Positions 16,503-24,670 of a DNA stretch of 64,000 nt are shown in pieces (position 1 is the stretch's first letter; every line of letters starts with the position of its first letter). Source of the stretch: an uncultured Collinsella sp. (GTDB taxonomy: Bacteria > Actinomycetota > Coriobacteriia > Coriobacteriales > Coriobacteriaceae); assembly GCA_900541875.1 (NCBI GenBank), contig UQLF01000006.1:1-64000 (forward strand). The letters run 5' to 3'. The position numbers and the translations under genes were made by a program. Under the pieces are notes generated by a model that was not told the origin of the DNA, did no database searches, and saw only the letters and a list, made by a program, of their open reading frames with translations.

Positions 16503-16728
16503 AGGCGTGCTGTACGGGGTGCGCCACGCAATCGGCTGGCCGGGGACGAAGGTGGTCATGAAGGCGCGCCGCTCGCTTGCGGACACGAAGCGCATCCTTC
16601 GCGAGGAGGGCGCCTTCGACGGTGCCGAGCTCGTAGAGGACTGTGGGCTTCCGGGCGAGCGCATGTACCGCTCGCTCGACGATGTGCCCGATCGGGGCAG
16701 CTACTTCTCGACGATGGTGGTGCGCTAG
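16495..16728 (+). pseudogene. cbiL: cbiL remnant: precorrin-2 C20-methyltransferase with internal deletion
   Basis: This 77-codon ORF begins like CbiL/CobI (MSKGVLYGV) and ends like CbiL (KVVMKARRSLADTKRIL, then LVEDCGLPGERMYRSL and YFSTMVVR). The roughly 150-160 residues between, including the SAM-binding GDP loop and most of the methylase fold, are absent. The reading frame survives across the junction near residues 9-14. It sits in a normal operon place, overlapping cbiD by 8 nt and abutting cbiG. As it stands it cannot catalyse C20 methylation, and no other CbiL is in the window. A misassembly is possible but the flanking genes are intact. Confidence 0.82.
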
Positions 16729-17862
16729 ATGAGGGTTTCCTGCATAGCGTTCACCGAGAGGGGATATGCGTTTGCGGAGCGCACCGCACGCGCGCTTTCC
16801 GATTGCGCGCAGACAGGTGAAGATGACCCTGGCTGGGACGTTTCCGTTTCGCGCGGGTTCGGCGAGGGGAAGGCCGACCTGCGCGCATGGACGGCGCTCG
16901 CGTGGGAAGCGTCGGACGCGCTTCTGTTCGTGGGCGCGGCGGGCATCGCCGTGCGGGCGATCGCGCCGCATGTCGCCTCGAAGGCAACCGATCCCGCGGT
17001 TGTGGCGATCGACGAGGCGGGGCGCTTTGCCGTCCCGCTTTTGTCGGGGCATTTGGGCGGTGCGAACGAGCTTGCGCAAACTGTGGCACGCGCGGCAGGG
17101 GCCATCCCCGTCATTACCACGGCGACCGACGTCCGCGGCGTGTGGGCGGTGGATACGTGGGCGCGCTGTGCGGGGCTCGCCGTTTCGAATCCCGAGGCCA
17201 TCAAGCGAGTGTCGGTGCGGCTGCTTTCTGGCGGGCGCGTGGCGCTCTATTCAGACATGCCGATTTCGGGACAGCCGCCTGAGGGGGTTGACATTGCGTC
17301 CGACCGCGCTCGGGCCGATATCGTCGTGTCGCCGTTTGCTGGCGCGAATGCAGGTGCGTCCGTTCGCGCGGCGGAGACAACGGGCAAGGTCGTGCCCGCC
17401 GGTGAGACGGGGAAGCCGGCGTGCGTGCGGGCACAGGCGCCTGCGCCCGAGCCGCTTCGCCTTGTCGTTCCCTGCATCGTTGCGGGCATAGGGTGCCGTC
17501 GCGGTGCGTGCGCCGAAGTGATCGAGGAGGCGTTTCTTCTCGCGTGCGGGCAGGCGGGTATCTCGCCTTCGGCCGTGCGCGAGGCGGCGACGATCGACGT
17601 GAAGGCGCACGAGGAGGGTCTGCTCGCCTTCTGCCGCGCGCGGAATATCCCACTTGCGACGTATTCCGCAGATAAGTTGTCGCAGGTCGAAGGCAGCGTT
17701 TCGCCATCTGATTTCGTGCGCGCGACGGTGGGGGTCGACAACGTGTGCGAGCGCGCGGCGCTCGCGGACGGGGGCAAACTTATCTTCCCGAAGCTCGCTC
17801 ACGGCGGCGTGACCGTCGCGTTTTCCAAGGTAACTTTCGAACTTTCGTTTAAGGAGCGGTGA
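16729..17862 (+). CDS. cbiG: Cobalt-precorrin-5A hydrolase
   Basis: CbiG opens the delta-lactone and removes C20 as acetaldehyde. The 377-aa protein has the N-terminal and core domain (ALLFVGAAGIAVRAIAPHV, DPAVVAIDEAGRFAVPLLSGHLGGANELA, PVITTATDVRGVWAVD) and the C-terminal CbiG domain (VAGIGCRRGACAEVIEEAF, STATIDVKAHEEGL-like region, FVRATVGVDNVCERAAL). A linker of about 50 residues is rich in Ala and Pro. The ATG follows the preceding stop directly. Its substrate requires prior C20 methylation, which the neighbouring cbiL remnant cannot supply. Confidence 0.92.
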   Translation: MRVSCIAFTERGYAFAERTARALSDCAQTGEDDPGWDVSVSRGFGEGKADLRAWTALAWEASDALLFVGAAGIAVRAIAPHVASKATDPAVVAIDEAGRFAVPLLSGHLGGANELAQTVARAAGAIPVITTATDVRGVWAVDTWARCAGLAVSNPEAIKRVSVRLLSGGRVALYSDMPISGQPPEGVDIASDRARADIVVSPFAGANAGASVRAAETTGKVVPAGETGKPACVRAQAPAPEPLRLVVPCIVAGIGCRRGACAEVIEEAFLLACGQAGISPSAVREAATIDVKAHEEGLLAFCRARNIPLATYSADKLSQVEGSVSPSDFVRATVGVDNVCERAALADGGKLIFPKLAHGGVTVAFSKVTFELSFKER

Positions 17863-18605
17863 TGGCAAAGCTTTTCGTGGTGGGGATCGGCCCGGGCGGC
17901 CCCGACGGCATGACGATTGCGGCTCGGCGCGCGCTCGAGGCGGCCGACATCGTTGTGGGGTACACGAAATACGTGGAGCTCGCGCTCGCCGCCGTGCCCG
18001 ACGCGGCGCATCTCGCGACGCCGATGATGCACGAGGTCGAACGGTGCCGCCTGGCGCTTTCGCGCGCGCAGAGCGGAGAAGCCGTGGCGCTCGTGTGCAG
18101 CGGTGACGCGGGCGTGTACGGCATGGCGAGCCCCGTGCTGGAGCTTGCGGAGGACTACCCCGATGTAGACGTGGAAGTTATCGCCGGGGCCACCGCGGCT
18201 CAGAGCGGGTCGGCGGTGCTCGGCGCCCCGCTTGCCCACGACTTCGCGGTCGTGTCGCTCTCCGACCTGCTCACGCCGTGGGAGGTCATCGAGCGCAGGC
18301 TCGCCGCCGTGGCGAGCGCCGACTTCTGCATCTGTTTGTACAACCCGCGCAGCAGAAAGCGCGCCGACAGGCTCTCGCGCGCGGCGAAGATTATGCTCGA
18401 ATGGAAGGCCCCCGACACGCTCTGCGGCTGGGTTCGCAACATCGGGCGCGAGGGGCAGCAGTCGGGAATGTGCAGGCTCTCCGAGCTGGGGGAGCTCGAT
18501 GCCGACATGTTCACCACCGTGTTCGTCGGCAACGCGGACACGAAGCGCGTGGGCGGCCGTATGGTCACGCCGCGCGGGTATCGGGAGATTCCATGCGAAA
18601 GGTAA
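17862..18605 (+). CDS. cbiH: Cobalt-precorrin-3 C17-methyltransferase
   Basis: A 247-aa tetrapyrrole methylase of the CbiH/CobJ branch that methylates C17 and contracts the ring. Motifs seen are VVGIGPGGPDGMTIAA, YTKYVEL, VCSGDAGVYGMASPVLE, AGATAAQSGSAVLGAPLAHD and CLYNPRSRKR, all typical of this enzyme. AAGGAG is 5 nt before ATG 17862, which overlaps the cbiG stop (TGATG); a GTG one codon earlier is possible. The 3' end overlaps the next gene by 13 nt. Confidence 0.93.
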   Translation: MAKLFVVGIGPGGPDGMTIAARRALEAADIVVGYTKYVELALAAVPDAAHLATPMMHEVERCRLALSRAQSGEAVALVCSGDAGVYGMASPVLELAEDYPDVDVEVIAGATAAQSGSAVLGAPLAHDFAVVSLSDLLTPWEVIERRLAAVASADFCICLYNPRSRKRADRLSRAAKIMLEWKAPDTLCGWVRNIGREGQQSGMCRLSELGELDADMFTTVFVGNADTKRVGGRMVTPRGYREIPCER

Positions 18606-19849
18606 CGATCATCGGGGCGGGCCCCGGAAACCCCGACTTGCTCTCGCGCGCGGCGCTCGACGCGATTGACATCGCCGACGTGGTCATCGGCGCTCATCGC
18701 GCGCTTGCCGGCATCGACGTGCCGCCCGACGTGGTGAGATGCGAGCTCGTGAAGACGGCGGACATCGTTGCCGAGCTCACCGATGCGGCGTCGTGGCAGC
18801 GCGCCGTGGTCGTGATGACGGGCGATGTGGGGCTGTTCAGCGGCGCACGCCGCCTGGTGGAGGCGCTCTCCGGCGACGCGCAGGTGGACGTGCGCGTCAT
18901 TCCCGGCATAAGCTCAGCGTCGTATCTCGCCGCGCGCCTCGCGCGTCCATGGCAGGATTGGCGCTTCGCGAGCGCTCACGGCGTGGCGTGCGACATCGCG
19001 GCCGAGGCCGAGCGCGCAGGTGAGCTCTTCCTCGTCACGTCGGGCGGGGAAGACCCCTCGCGGCTTTCGGGCGTGCTTGTGCAAGCGGGCTTCGGGGACG
19101 CGCGCGTGACGGTGGCCGAGCGCCTGTCGTACCCCGACGAGCGCATCACCTGCGCGACCGCAAGTGAAATTGCAGGTCAGACGTTCGACGACTTGAACGT
19201 GATGCTTATCGAGTTCGCAGGCGGCGCCGGGTCGCCTGCGAACTCACGCTGGCCGTACGCTTCCTCGGGCATTCCCGACGAGCTCTTCATCCGCGGCGAC
19301 GTTCCCATGACCAAACAGGAGGTGCGCGCCGTCGCGCTCGCGAAGCTGCGCCTTACTGCGACCGACACCGTGTGGGACGTCGGCGCCGGCACGGGGAGCG
19401 TGTCGATCGAGGCGGCGCTTGTCGCGCGAGCGGGGTCGGTATGGGCGGTCGAGCGCAACGTGGCCGGCGTGCAGCTCATCCGAGAGAACGCGGATGCATT
19501 CGGGTGCGGCAACGTGCATGCGGTCCCCGGTTTCGCACCCGAAGCGCTCGCGAAACTGCCCGTCCCCGATGCCGTGTTCGTCGGCGGGAGCGCGGGCGAG
19601 CTTCCCTCCATCGTGGAGGCAGCGCTCGAGAAGAACTCGCAGGTTCGCCTGTGCGTGCCATGCGTCACCGTTGAGACGCTCACCGAGGCGTGCGCGCTCC
19701 TCTCGGGTTCGCGCTTTAAGGGGTTCGAGGCGTGCCAGGTGTCGGCCGCCCGCGCCGAGGCTGTAGGCTCGCACCATCTTATGAAGGCGCAAAACCCCGT
19801 GTTCCTCGTCAGCGCGCGTGGTGCAGGTGGGGAAGGCGGCGCCCGGTGA
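18593..19849 (+). CDS. cbiET: CbiE-CbiT fusion: precorrin-6Y C5,15-methyltransferase / C12-decarboxylase
   Basis: One 418-aa chain joins CbiE and CbiT, as in CobL. Residues 1 to about 205 form the CbiE methylase (TIIGAGPGNPDLLS, VVVMTGDVGLFSGARRL, VIPGISSASYLAARL). From about 225 the CbiT domain shows GIPDELFIRGDVPMTKQEVR, the Rossmann motif VWDVGAGTGSVSIEAAL and VFVGGSAGELP. Together they methylate C5 and C15 and decarboxylate the C12 acetate side chain. The start overlaps cbiH, indicating translational coupling. Confidence 0.93.
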   Translation: MRKVTIIGAGPGNPDLLSRAALDAIDIADVVIGAHRALAGIDVPPDVVRCELVKTADIVAELTDAASWQRAVVVMTGDVGLFSGARRLVEALSGDAQVDVRVIPGISSASYLAARLARPWQDWRFASAHGVACDIAAEAERAGELFLVTSGGEDPSRLSGVLVQAGFGDARVTVAERLSYPDERITCATASEIAGQTFDDLNVMLIEFAGGAGSPANSRWPYASSGIPDELFIRGDVPMTKQEVRAVALAKLRLTATDTVWDVGAGTGSVSIEAALVARAGSVWAVERNVAGVQLIRENADAFGCGNVHAVPGFAPEALAKLPVPDAVFVGGSAGELPSIVEAALEKNSQVRLCVPCVTVETLTEACALLSGSRFKGFEACQVSAARAEAVGSHHLMKAQNPVFLVSARGAGGEGGAR

Positions 19850-21228
19850 GCACGTCCATTCCGCGCTTCATGGTCGCTGCACCCTCGAGCGGGAGCGGCA
19901 AGACGGTCGTTACGTGTGCGCTCCTGCGCGCGCTCGCGCGCCGCGGCCTCGCATGCGCGGCCTTCAAATGCGGCCCCGACTACATTGATCCGCTCTTCCA
20001 TCGCCGCGTCGTGGGCACGCGCTCGGGCAACTTAGACGGCTTCTTCACCGACGCCCCGACGCTGCGCGCCCTGCTCGCACGCGGCGCCGCGGGCGCGGAT
20101 GTCGCGGTGCTCGAGGGGGTCATGGGCTTCTACGACGGCATGGCGCCCGGCGTGGCCGACGCGAGCAGCTACCAGGTTGCGCGCGATACGGAAACGCCGG
20201 TCGTTTTAGTGGTGAACGGGCGTGGGGCGTCTTTATCGCTCGCCGCCGTAATCCGCGGCATCGCCGAGTTCCTGCCTTGTGCGAACGTGCGCGGCGTCGT
20301 GCTGAACAAGACGAGCGCCGCTGCCTGCGCCTACGCGGCCCCTGCGATTGAGAAGCACACGGGCGTCGCGGTTTTGGGGAATATCCCCGCCGACGAGGCG
20401 TTCTCGCTCGAAAGCCGGCATCTGGGGCTTGTGACCGCCGACGAGGTCGAGCAGCTCTCCGCGCGCATCGACAAGATGGCCGAGCTGGTGGAAAAGAGCG
20501 TCGACGTCGACCGCTTGCTCGAAATAGCGGCGACGGCACCCGATATCCGCGAGGAACCTTACCGGTTGGAGCCGATCGCGGGAGCGCGGCCCATCGTCGC
20601 CGTCGCGCGTGACGAGGCGTTCTCGTTCTACTACGAGGAGAACCTGCGCGCGCTCGAGGACCTGGGTTGCGAGCTGGCCTTTTTCAGCCCCCTGTGTGAT
20701 AGCGAGTTGCCCCGGGGGACAAGCGCCCTCTATCTGGGGGGCGGCTACCCGGAGCTCCATGTGCGGCAGCTCTCCGAGAACGCGCCGATGCGCGAGGCGG
20801 TGCGGCGCGCGGTGGAATCGGGCATGCCGACGGTCGCCGAATGCGGTGGGTTTCTGTACCTGCAGCGCGAAATCGCCGATAGCGAGGGGCGGCGCTGGCC
20901 TGTTGCGGGCGCCCTTGAGGGCGCAAGCGAGAACGGGGGAAGGCTGTCCCATTTCGGGTACGTGGAGCTCACTTCCCAACGCGACGGGCTCTACGGGCCG
21001 CGCGGCACACGCATCCGCGCGCACGAGTTCCACTACTGGCAGTCCACCTGCCCGGGTGGCGACTTCTGGGCGCAGAAGCCCCGGCGCGACAAGGGCTGGC
21101 CGTGCATGACGACCACCCCGTCCCTGGTGGCGGGCTTCCCGCATGTGTACTATCCTGCTAACCCCGACGTTGCGCGCGCGTTCGCGTCTGCCGCAGCATC
21201 GTTCGCAGAGAGGAGACGGCATGGCTGA
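19846..21228 (+). CDS. cbiA: Cobyrinic acid a,c-diamide synthase
   Basis: CbiA amidates the a and c side chains of cobyrinic acid with glutamine and ATP. The 460-aa product has an N-terminal dethiobiotin-synthetase-like ATPase (AAPSSGSGKTVVTCAL, FKCGPDYIDPLFH, VLEGVMGFYDG) and a C-terminal class I glutaminase-like domain with the catalytic cysteine in TVAECGGFLYL and HEFHYW near the end. GTG 19846 overlaps the cbiET stop (GTGA); ATG 19870 is a shorter alternative. It overlaps cobT by 8 nt. Confidence 0.92.
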   Translation: MSTSIPRFMVAAPSSGSGKTVVTCALLRALARRGLACAAFKCGPDYIDPLFHRRVVGTRSGNLDGFFTDAPTLRALLARGAAGADVAVLEGVMGFYDGMAPGVADASSYQVARDTETPVVLVVNGRGASLSLAAVIRGIAEFLPCANVRGVVLNKTSAAACAYAAPAIEKHTGVAVLGNIPADEAFSLESRHLGLVTADEVEQLSARIDKMAELVEKSVDVDRLLEIAATAPDIREEPYRLEPIAGARPIVAVARDEAFSFYYEENLRALEDLGCELAFFSPLCDSELPRGTSALYLGGGYPELHVRQLSENAPMREAVRRAVESGMPTVAECGGFLYLQREIADSEGRRWPVAGALEGASENGGRLSHFGYVELTSQRDGLYGPRGTRIRAHEFHYWQSTCPGGDFWAQKPRRDKGWPCMTTTPSLVAGFPHVYYPANPDVARAFASAAASFAERRRHG

Positions 21229-22363
21229 AACAACCGAAACCGCGCTTGCCTGCATCCGCGAGGAAGTCGAGCGCGCGTTCTCGTCGGCGCCGGGCGCCGT
21301 GCTCGAAGCCGCCCTCTCCCGGATCGCGCCCGCAGACGAGTGCGCCCGCGCCGCCGCGTACGCCGCGTGGGACTCCATCGCGCACCCCTTGGGGGGATTG
21401 GGCGACTTTGAAGACGCCGTCGCGCGTATCGCCGCAGCTCAGGGGAGCGCCGAGGTGGCCGAGTTCCCCCGTGCGCTCGCGGTATTCTTCTCCGACAACG
21501 GGGTCGTTGCCGAAGGCGTGTCGCAAAGCGGGCAAGACGTGACGCGAGCCGTCGCGCGCAACATGTGCGAGGGGGCCACGAGTGCCTGCCGCATGGCGAC
21601 GTTCGCGGGTGCCGAGGTCGTGCCCATCGACGTGGGTATGGCCCGGGGTATAGAAGACGCGCGCATGGTGCGCGCGAACGTGCGGCGGGGGAGCGGCAAC
21701 ATCGCGCACGGTCCCGCTATGTCTCGCGATGGGGCCGTGCGCGCGATCGAGGTCGGAATCGCCGTCGCGTGCGGGCTTGCCCGCGCCGGCGTGTGCCTTC
21801 TCGCCGCGGGCGAGATGGGCATCGGCAACACGACCACCTCGGCGGCGGTGGCCGCAGTGCTCATCCGGGCGGACGCGCGGAGCCTCGTCGGGCGCGGCGC
21901 GGGGCTCTCGGACGCATCGCTCGCGCGCAAGCGCGACGTGGTCGAGCGCGCTATCGACGCGAACTCGCCCGATCCCGCCGACCCGATCGACGTGCTCTCG
22001 AAGGTGGGCGGCTTTGACATCGCGGCGATGTGCGGTTTCTACCTGGGGGCCGCGGCCTCGAAGGCGCCGGCGCTCCTCGACGGGGTCATATCCTGCACGG
22101 CGGCCCTGTGCGCGGCGCGCCTGTGCCCCAACGCATTGGGCTACCTCGTGGGCACCCACGCATCAAGCGAACCCGCAAGCCAGGAGCTCCTTCGCGAGCT
22201 CGGCATTAAGGCACCCCTCGACGCAGGCATGCACTTGGGTGAGGGCGCGGGCGCCATGGCGTATCTGCCCCTTCTGGATTCGGCGCTGCGCGTGTACCGG
22301 GATGGGAAGACGTTCACGGCGACTGGCATGGCTGCTTACGAGCATTTCGAGGCTGGGAAATGA
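21221..22363 (+). CDS. cobT: Nicotinate-nucleotide-dimethylbenzimidazole phosphoribosyltransferase
   Basis: CobT activates the lower-ligand base to alpha-ribazole phosphate for the nucleotide loop. The 380-aa protein has the family sequence VFFSDNGVVAEGVSQSGQDVT, MGIGNTTTSAAV, VGRGAGLSD, LSKVGGFDIAAMCGFYLGAA and the end motif HLGEGAGAM, which includes the catalytic Glu. AGAGAGGAG lies before ATG 21221. No dimethylbenzimidazole synthesis genes (bluB or bzaAB) are in the window, so the natural base is unclear. Confidence 0.93.
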   Translation: MAETTETALACIREEVERAFSSAPGAVLEAALSRIAPADECARAAAYAAWDSIAHPLGGLGDFEDAVARIAAAQGSAEVAEFPRALAVFFSDNGVVAEGVSQSGQDVTRAVARNMCEGATSACRMATFAGAEVVPIDVGMARGIEDARMVRANVRRGSGNIAHGPAMSRDGAVRAIEVGIAVACGLARAGVCLLAAGEMGIGNTTTSAAVAAVLIRADARSLVGRGAGLSDASLARKRDVVERAIDANSPDPADPIDVLSKVGGFDIAAMCGFYLGAAASKAPALLDGVISCTAALCAARLCPNALGYLVGTHASSEPASQELLRELGIKAPLDAGMHLGEGAGAMAYLPLLDSALRVYRDGKTFTATGMAAYEHFEAGK

Positions 22364-22908
22364 CGGTGACGCTCGTTATCGGCGCCGCCGCGAGCGGCAA
22401 GAGCGCCTACGCCGAGTCCCTGTGCCTTGGGCACGACGGCCCTCGCGTGTACCTGGCAACGATGGAGCCCTTCGGGGAAGAGGGCGCCCGCCGCATCGCG
22501 CGCCATCGGGCGCTGCGCGAGGGCAAGGGGTTTTCCGCCCTCGAGCGCACGCGTGACGTGGGCGCCGCAGTGCCCGGGCTTCCGCGCGGCTGCACGCTTC
22601 TTTTGGAGGACGTGGGCAACCTGGTTGCGAACGAGCTTTTCGCGGAAGGCGACTTGTCCCCGCGTGACCCCGACGCTGTGGCGCGCGAGGTGCTCGGAGG
22701 CATCGAACGGCTCGCTCAGGCCGCTGCGTATACGGTGGTGGTCTCCGTCGACGTGTTCGCCAATGGGATGCGCTACGATGAGGGGACCGAGGCATGGAGG
22801 CGCGCGCTCGCGCGCGTGAACGCGGGCGTGGCGGCGCTGGCCGACCGCGCAGTCGAAGTGGTATGCGGGATTCCCGTGTGGATGAAAGGCGAAGGACCTA
22901 CAAGGTGA
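22360..22908 (+). CDS. cobU: Adenosylcobinamide kinase / guanylyltransferase
   Basis: A 182-aa CobU that phosphorylates adenosylcobinamide and transfers GMP. It has the P-loop IGAAASGKSAYAE, the RIARHRALREGKGF segment that supplies the guanylylated histidine, LLLEDVGNLVANELF, VVVSVDVFANGM, and the terminal VVCGIPVWMKG. ATG overlaps the cobT stop (ATGA). Note a second CobU-like domain in the gene two positions downstream. Confidence 0.88.
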   Translation: MTVTLVIGAAASGKSAYAESLCLGHDGPRVYLATMEPFGEEGARRIARHRALREGKGFSALERTRDVGAAVPGLPRGCTLLLEDVGNLVANELFAEGDLSPRDPDAVAREVLGGIERLAQAAAYTVVVSVDVFANGMRYDEGTEAWRRALARVNAGVAALADRAVEVVCGIPVWMKGEGPTR

Positions 22909-23672
22909 AGATAGCAGAGGCAATCGGCGCGGCGTTCGGAACGTTCTCGCGCATCCCCGTCCCGAAATCGGCCTGGACCGATTTCGGATCAACCCATGCG
23001 CTTGCCGCGTTTCCCCTGGTGGGCGTTGCGGAAGGCTTCCTCATGACGGCGTGGGGGCACGTGGCGAACCTGCTCGGCGTGCCCGCGACCATCGTCGCGG
23101 CCGTGTTCGTGGCGTTGCCTGTGGCGGTGACGGGAGGCATCCACCTAGACGGGCTCTGCGACACCTCCGATGCGCTTGCAAGTTGGGCCCCGCGCGAGCG
23201 AAAGCTCGAGATCATGCACGACCCGCGGGCGGGCGCCTTCGGGGTCATTGGTGTTGTCGTGTACCTTATTCTGCAGTTTTCCCTGTTCACCGCGCTGCCG
23301 CTTACGGCGGGGGCGTTCCTCGCGCTTCTGTGCTCGCTCGTGTTCTCCCGCGCGCTTTCGGGGCTCGCCGTAGAATGCTGGCCTGCCGCGCGGGCGGACG
23401 GCATGGCCGCGGGACTCTCGCCTGCTAAGAAGCGCGCGGCGATCGTCGTGCCGCTTTGCGCTTTCGCTGCGGCTTCGGCTGCAGGGATGGTCGCGTGCGC
23501 TCAGGCCGTCGGCGCCCTTATGGCGGTGGCGGGGCTTTTGGCGCTCGCGTGGTACCGTCATGTTGCCCTGTCCCGCTTCGGCGGGGTAACGGGGGATTTG
23601 GCTGGATGGTTTCTGCAATGGGCCGAGCTCGCGATGCTTGCCATGCTGGTGGCGGGGGGTATGCTCCTATGA
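22905..23672 (+). CDS. cobS: Cobalamin (5'-phosphate) synthase
   Basis: CobS joins adenosylcobinamide-GDP and alpha-ribazole (phosphate) in the membrane. The 255-aa protein is hydrophobic with several helices and has AFGTFSRIPVP at its N-terminus and the conserved GGIHLDGLCDTSDAL with HDPRAGAFGVIG. GTG 22905 overlaps the cobU stop (GTGA); no ATG is available before the conserved start. Confidence 0.92.
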   Translation: MKIAEAIGAAFGTFSRIPVPKSAWTDFGSTHALAAFPLVGVAEGFLMTAWGHVANLLGVPATIVAAVFVALPVAVTGGIHLDGLCDTSDALASWAPRERKLEIMHDPRAGAFGVIGVVVYLILQFSLFTALPLTAGAFLALLCSLVFSRALSGLAVECWPAARADGMAAGLSPAKKRAAIVVPLCAFAAASAAGMVACAQAVGALMAVAGLLALAWYRHVALSRFGGVTGDLAGWFLQWAELAMLAMLVAGGMLL

Positions 23673-24670
23673 TTCTCGTGGTAGGTGGCGCGCATTCGGG
23701 GAAGAGGACCTTCGTGCGCGAAAAGCTCGGGTTCGCGGCGGACGATTTCGTCGACGCGGCGCAGCTTGCGGAGGGCGGCGTGCCCGCGGCTTTTGCCGGC
23801 CGCGTCGCGTACCGTGCTGAGGAACTCGTACGCGCGCTCGACGCTGACCGGGCGCTCGAGCGGCTGATCGGCTTCGACGCAGTGATTCTGCCCTTGGTCG
23901 GCTCGGGGGTCGTCCCCATGCGTGCGGAAGACGCCCAATGGCGCGAGCGCGCGGGGCGCCTGGGATGCGCGCTCGCTGCCCGCGCCGACGTCGTCGTGCG
24001 CATGACGTGCGGGATTCCCCAGGTCATCAAAGGAAACCTTGCCGATGCGCCTCGAGGGACGCAGGGCGCGGGCGCGCCTTTGGAAGTCGTCTTCGTGCGC
24101 CATGGTGCCACGGCGGGCACGGAATACCATCGCTACAGCGGGGCGGGCACCGACGAGCCCCTGTCGAGCGCGGGCGAGCGCGCTTTGCGCGACCTCGCGT
24201 GCGATCGTGACGTGTTCCGTGTTATCACGAGCGGCATGGCCCGCACCGACCAGACGGCGCGCATCCTCTTCCCGAACGCGGAGCTTGTGGCGTGCCCCGC
24301 TCTGCGCGAGATGGATTTCGGTGACTTCGAGGGGCGAAGCGCCGCCGACCTTAAAGAGGATGTGCGCTACCGCGCCTGGGTAGACTCCTGGTGCGAGACG
24401 CGCTGCCCGCATGGCGAGGGCAAGAGCGATTTCACCCGCCGCGTCGTCGCGGCGTTTCGGGACGCGTGCGAATCGGAGCGCGCCCAGGGGAGTGGGCGCG
24501 CCGTCTTCGTCGTTCACGCGGGTACCATGAAAGCTCTGCTCTCCGAGCTAGCTGTCCCGAAAATGGGATATTTCGACGTTCATACCGAGCCGGGCGGCGC
24601 ATGGGCCGCCACCTGGGATGGGCGCTGCCTTCGCGACGTTCGCCCCGCTTCGGGGGGCGATGCCCGATGA
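23669..24670 (+). CDS. Fusion of a CobU-like P-loop domain and a CobC-type alpha-ribazole phosphatase
   Basis: A 333-aa two-domain protein. Residues 1 to about 125 resemble CobU: P-loop VVGGAHSGKRTF, LVGSGVVPM and the C-terminal MTCGIPQVIKG. They lack the HR..R segment with the guanylylated histidine, so this half is probably not a complete CobU. Residues of about 135-333 are a histidine phosphatase with FVRHGATAGTEYHRYSG, PLSSAGERAL, REMDFGDFEG and the second His in VVHAGTMKAL, typical of CobC, which dephosphorylates alpha-ribazole phosphate or cobalamin phosphate. ATG overlaps the cobS stop. Confidence 0.8.
   Translation: MILVVGGAHSGKRTFVREKLGFAADDFVDAAQLAEGGVPAAFAGRVAYRAEELVRALDADRALERLIGFDAVILPLVGSGVVPMRAEDAQWRERAGRLGCALAARADVVVRMTCGIPQVIKGNLADAPRGTQGAGAPLEVVFVRHGATAGTEYHRYSGAGTDEPLSSAGERALRDLACDRDVFRVITSGMARTDQTARILFPNAELVACPALREMDFGDFEGRSAADLKEDVRYRAWVDSWCETRCPHGEGKSDFTRRVVAAFRDACESERAQGSGRAVFVVHAGTMKALLSELAVPKMGYFDVHTEPGGAWAATWDGRCLRDVRPASGGDAR

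Noticed and set aside
23456..24670. Longer start for the CobU-like/CobC fusion inside cobS
   Set aside because: The extra 71 codons are an out-of-frame reading of cobS. ATG 23669 overlaps the cobS stop in the ATGA manner seen throughout the operon.
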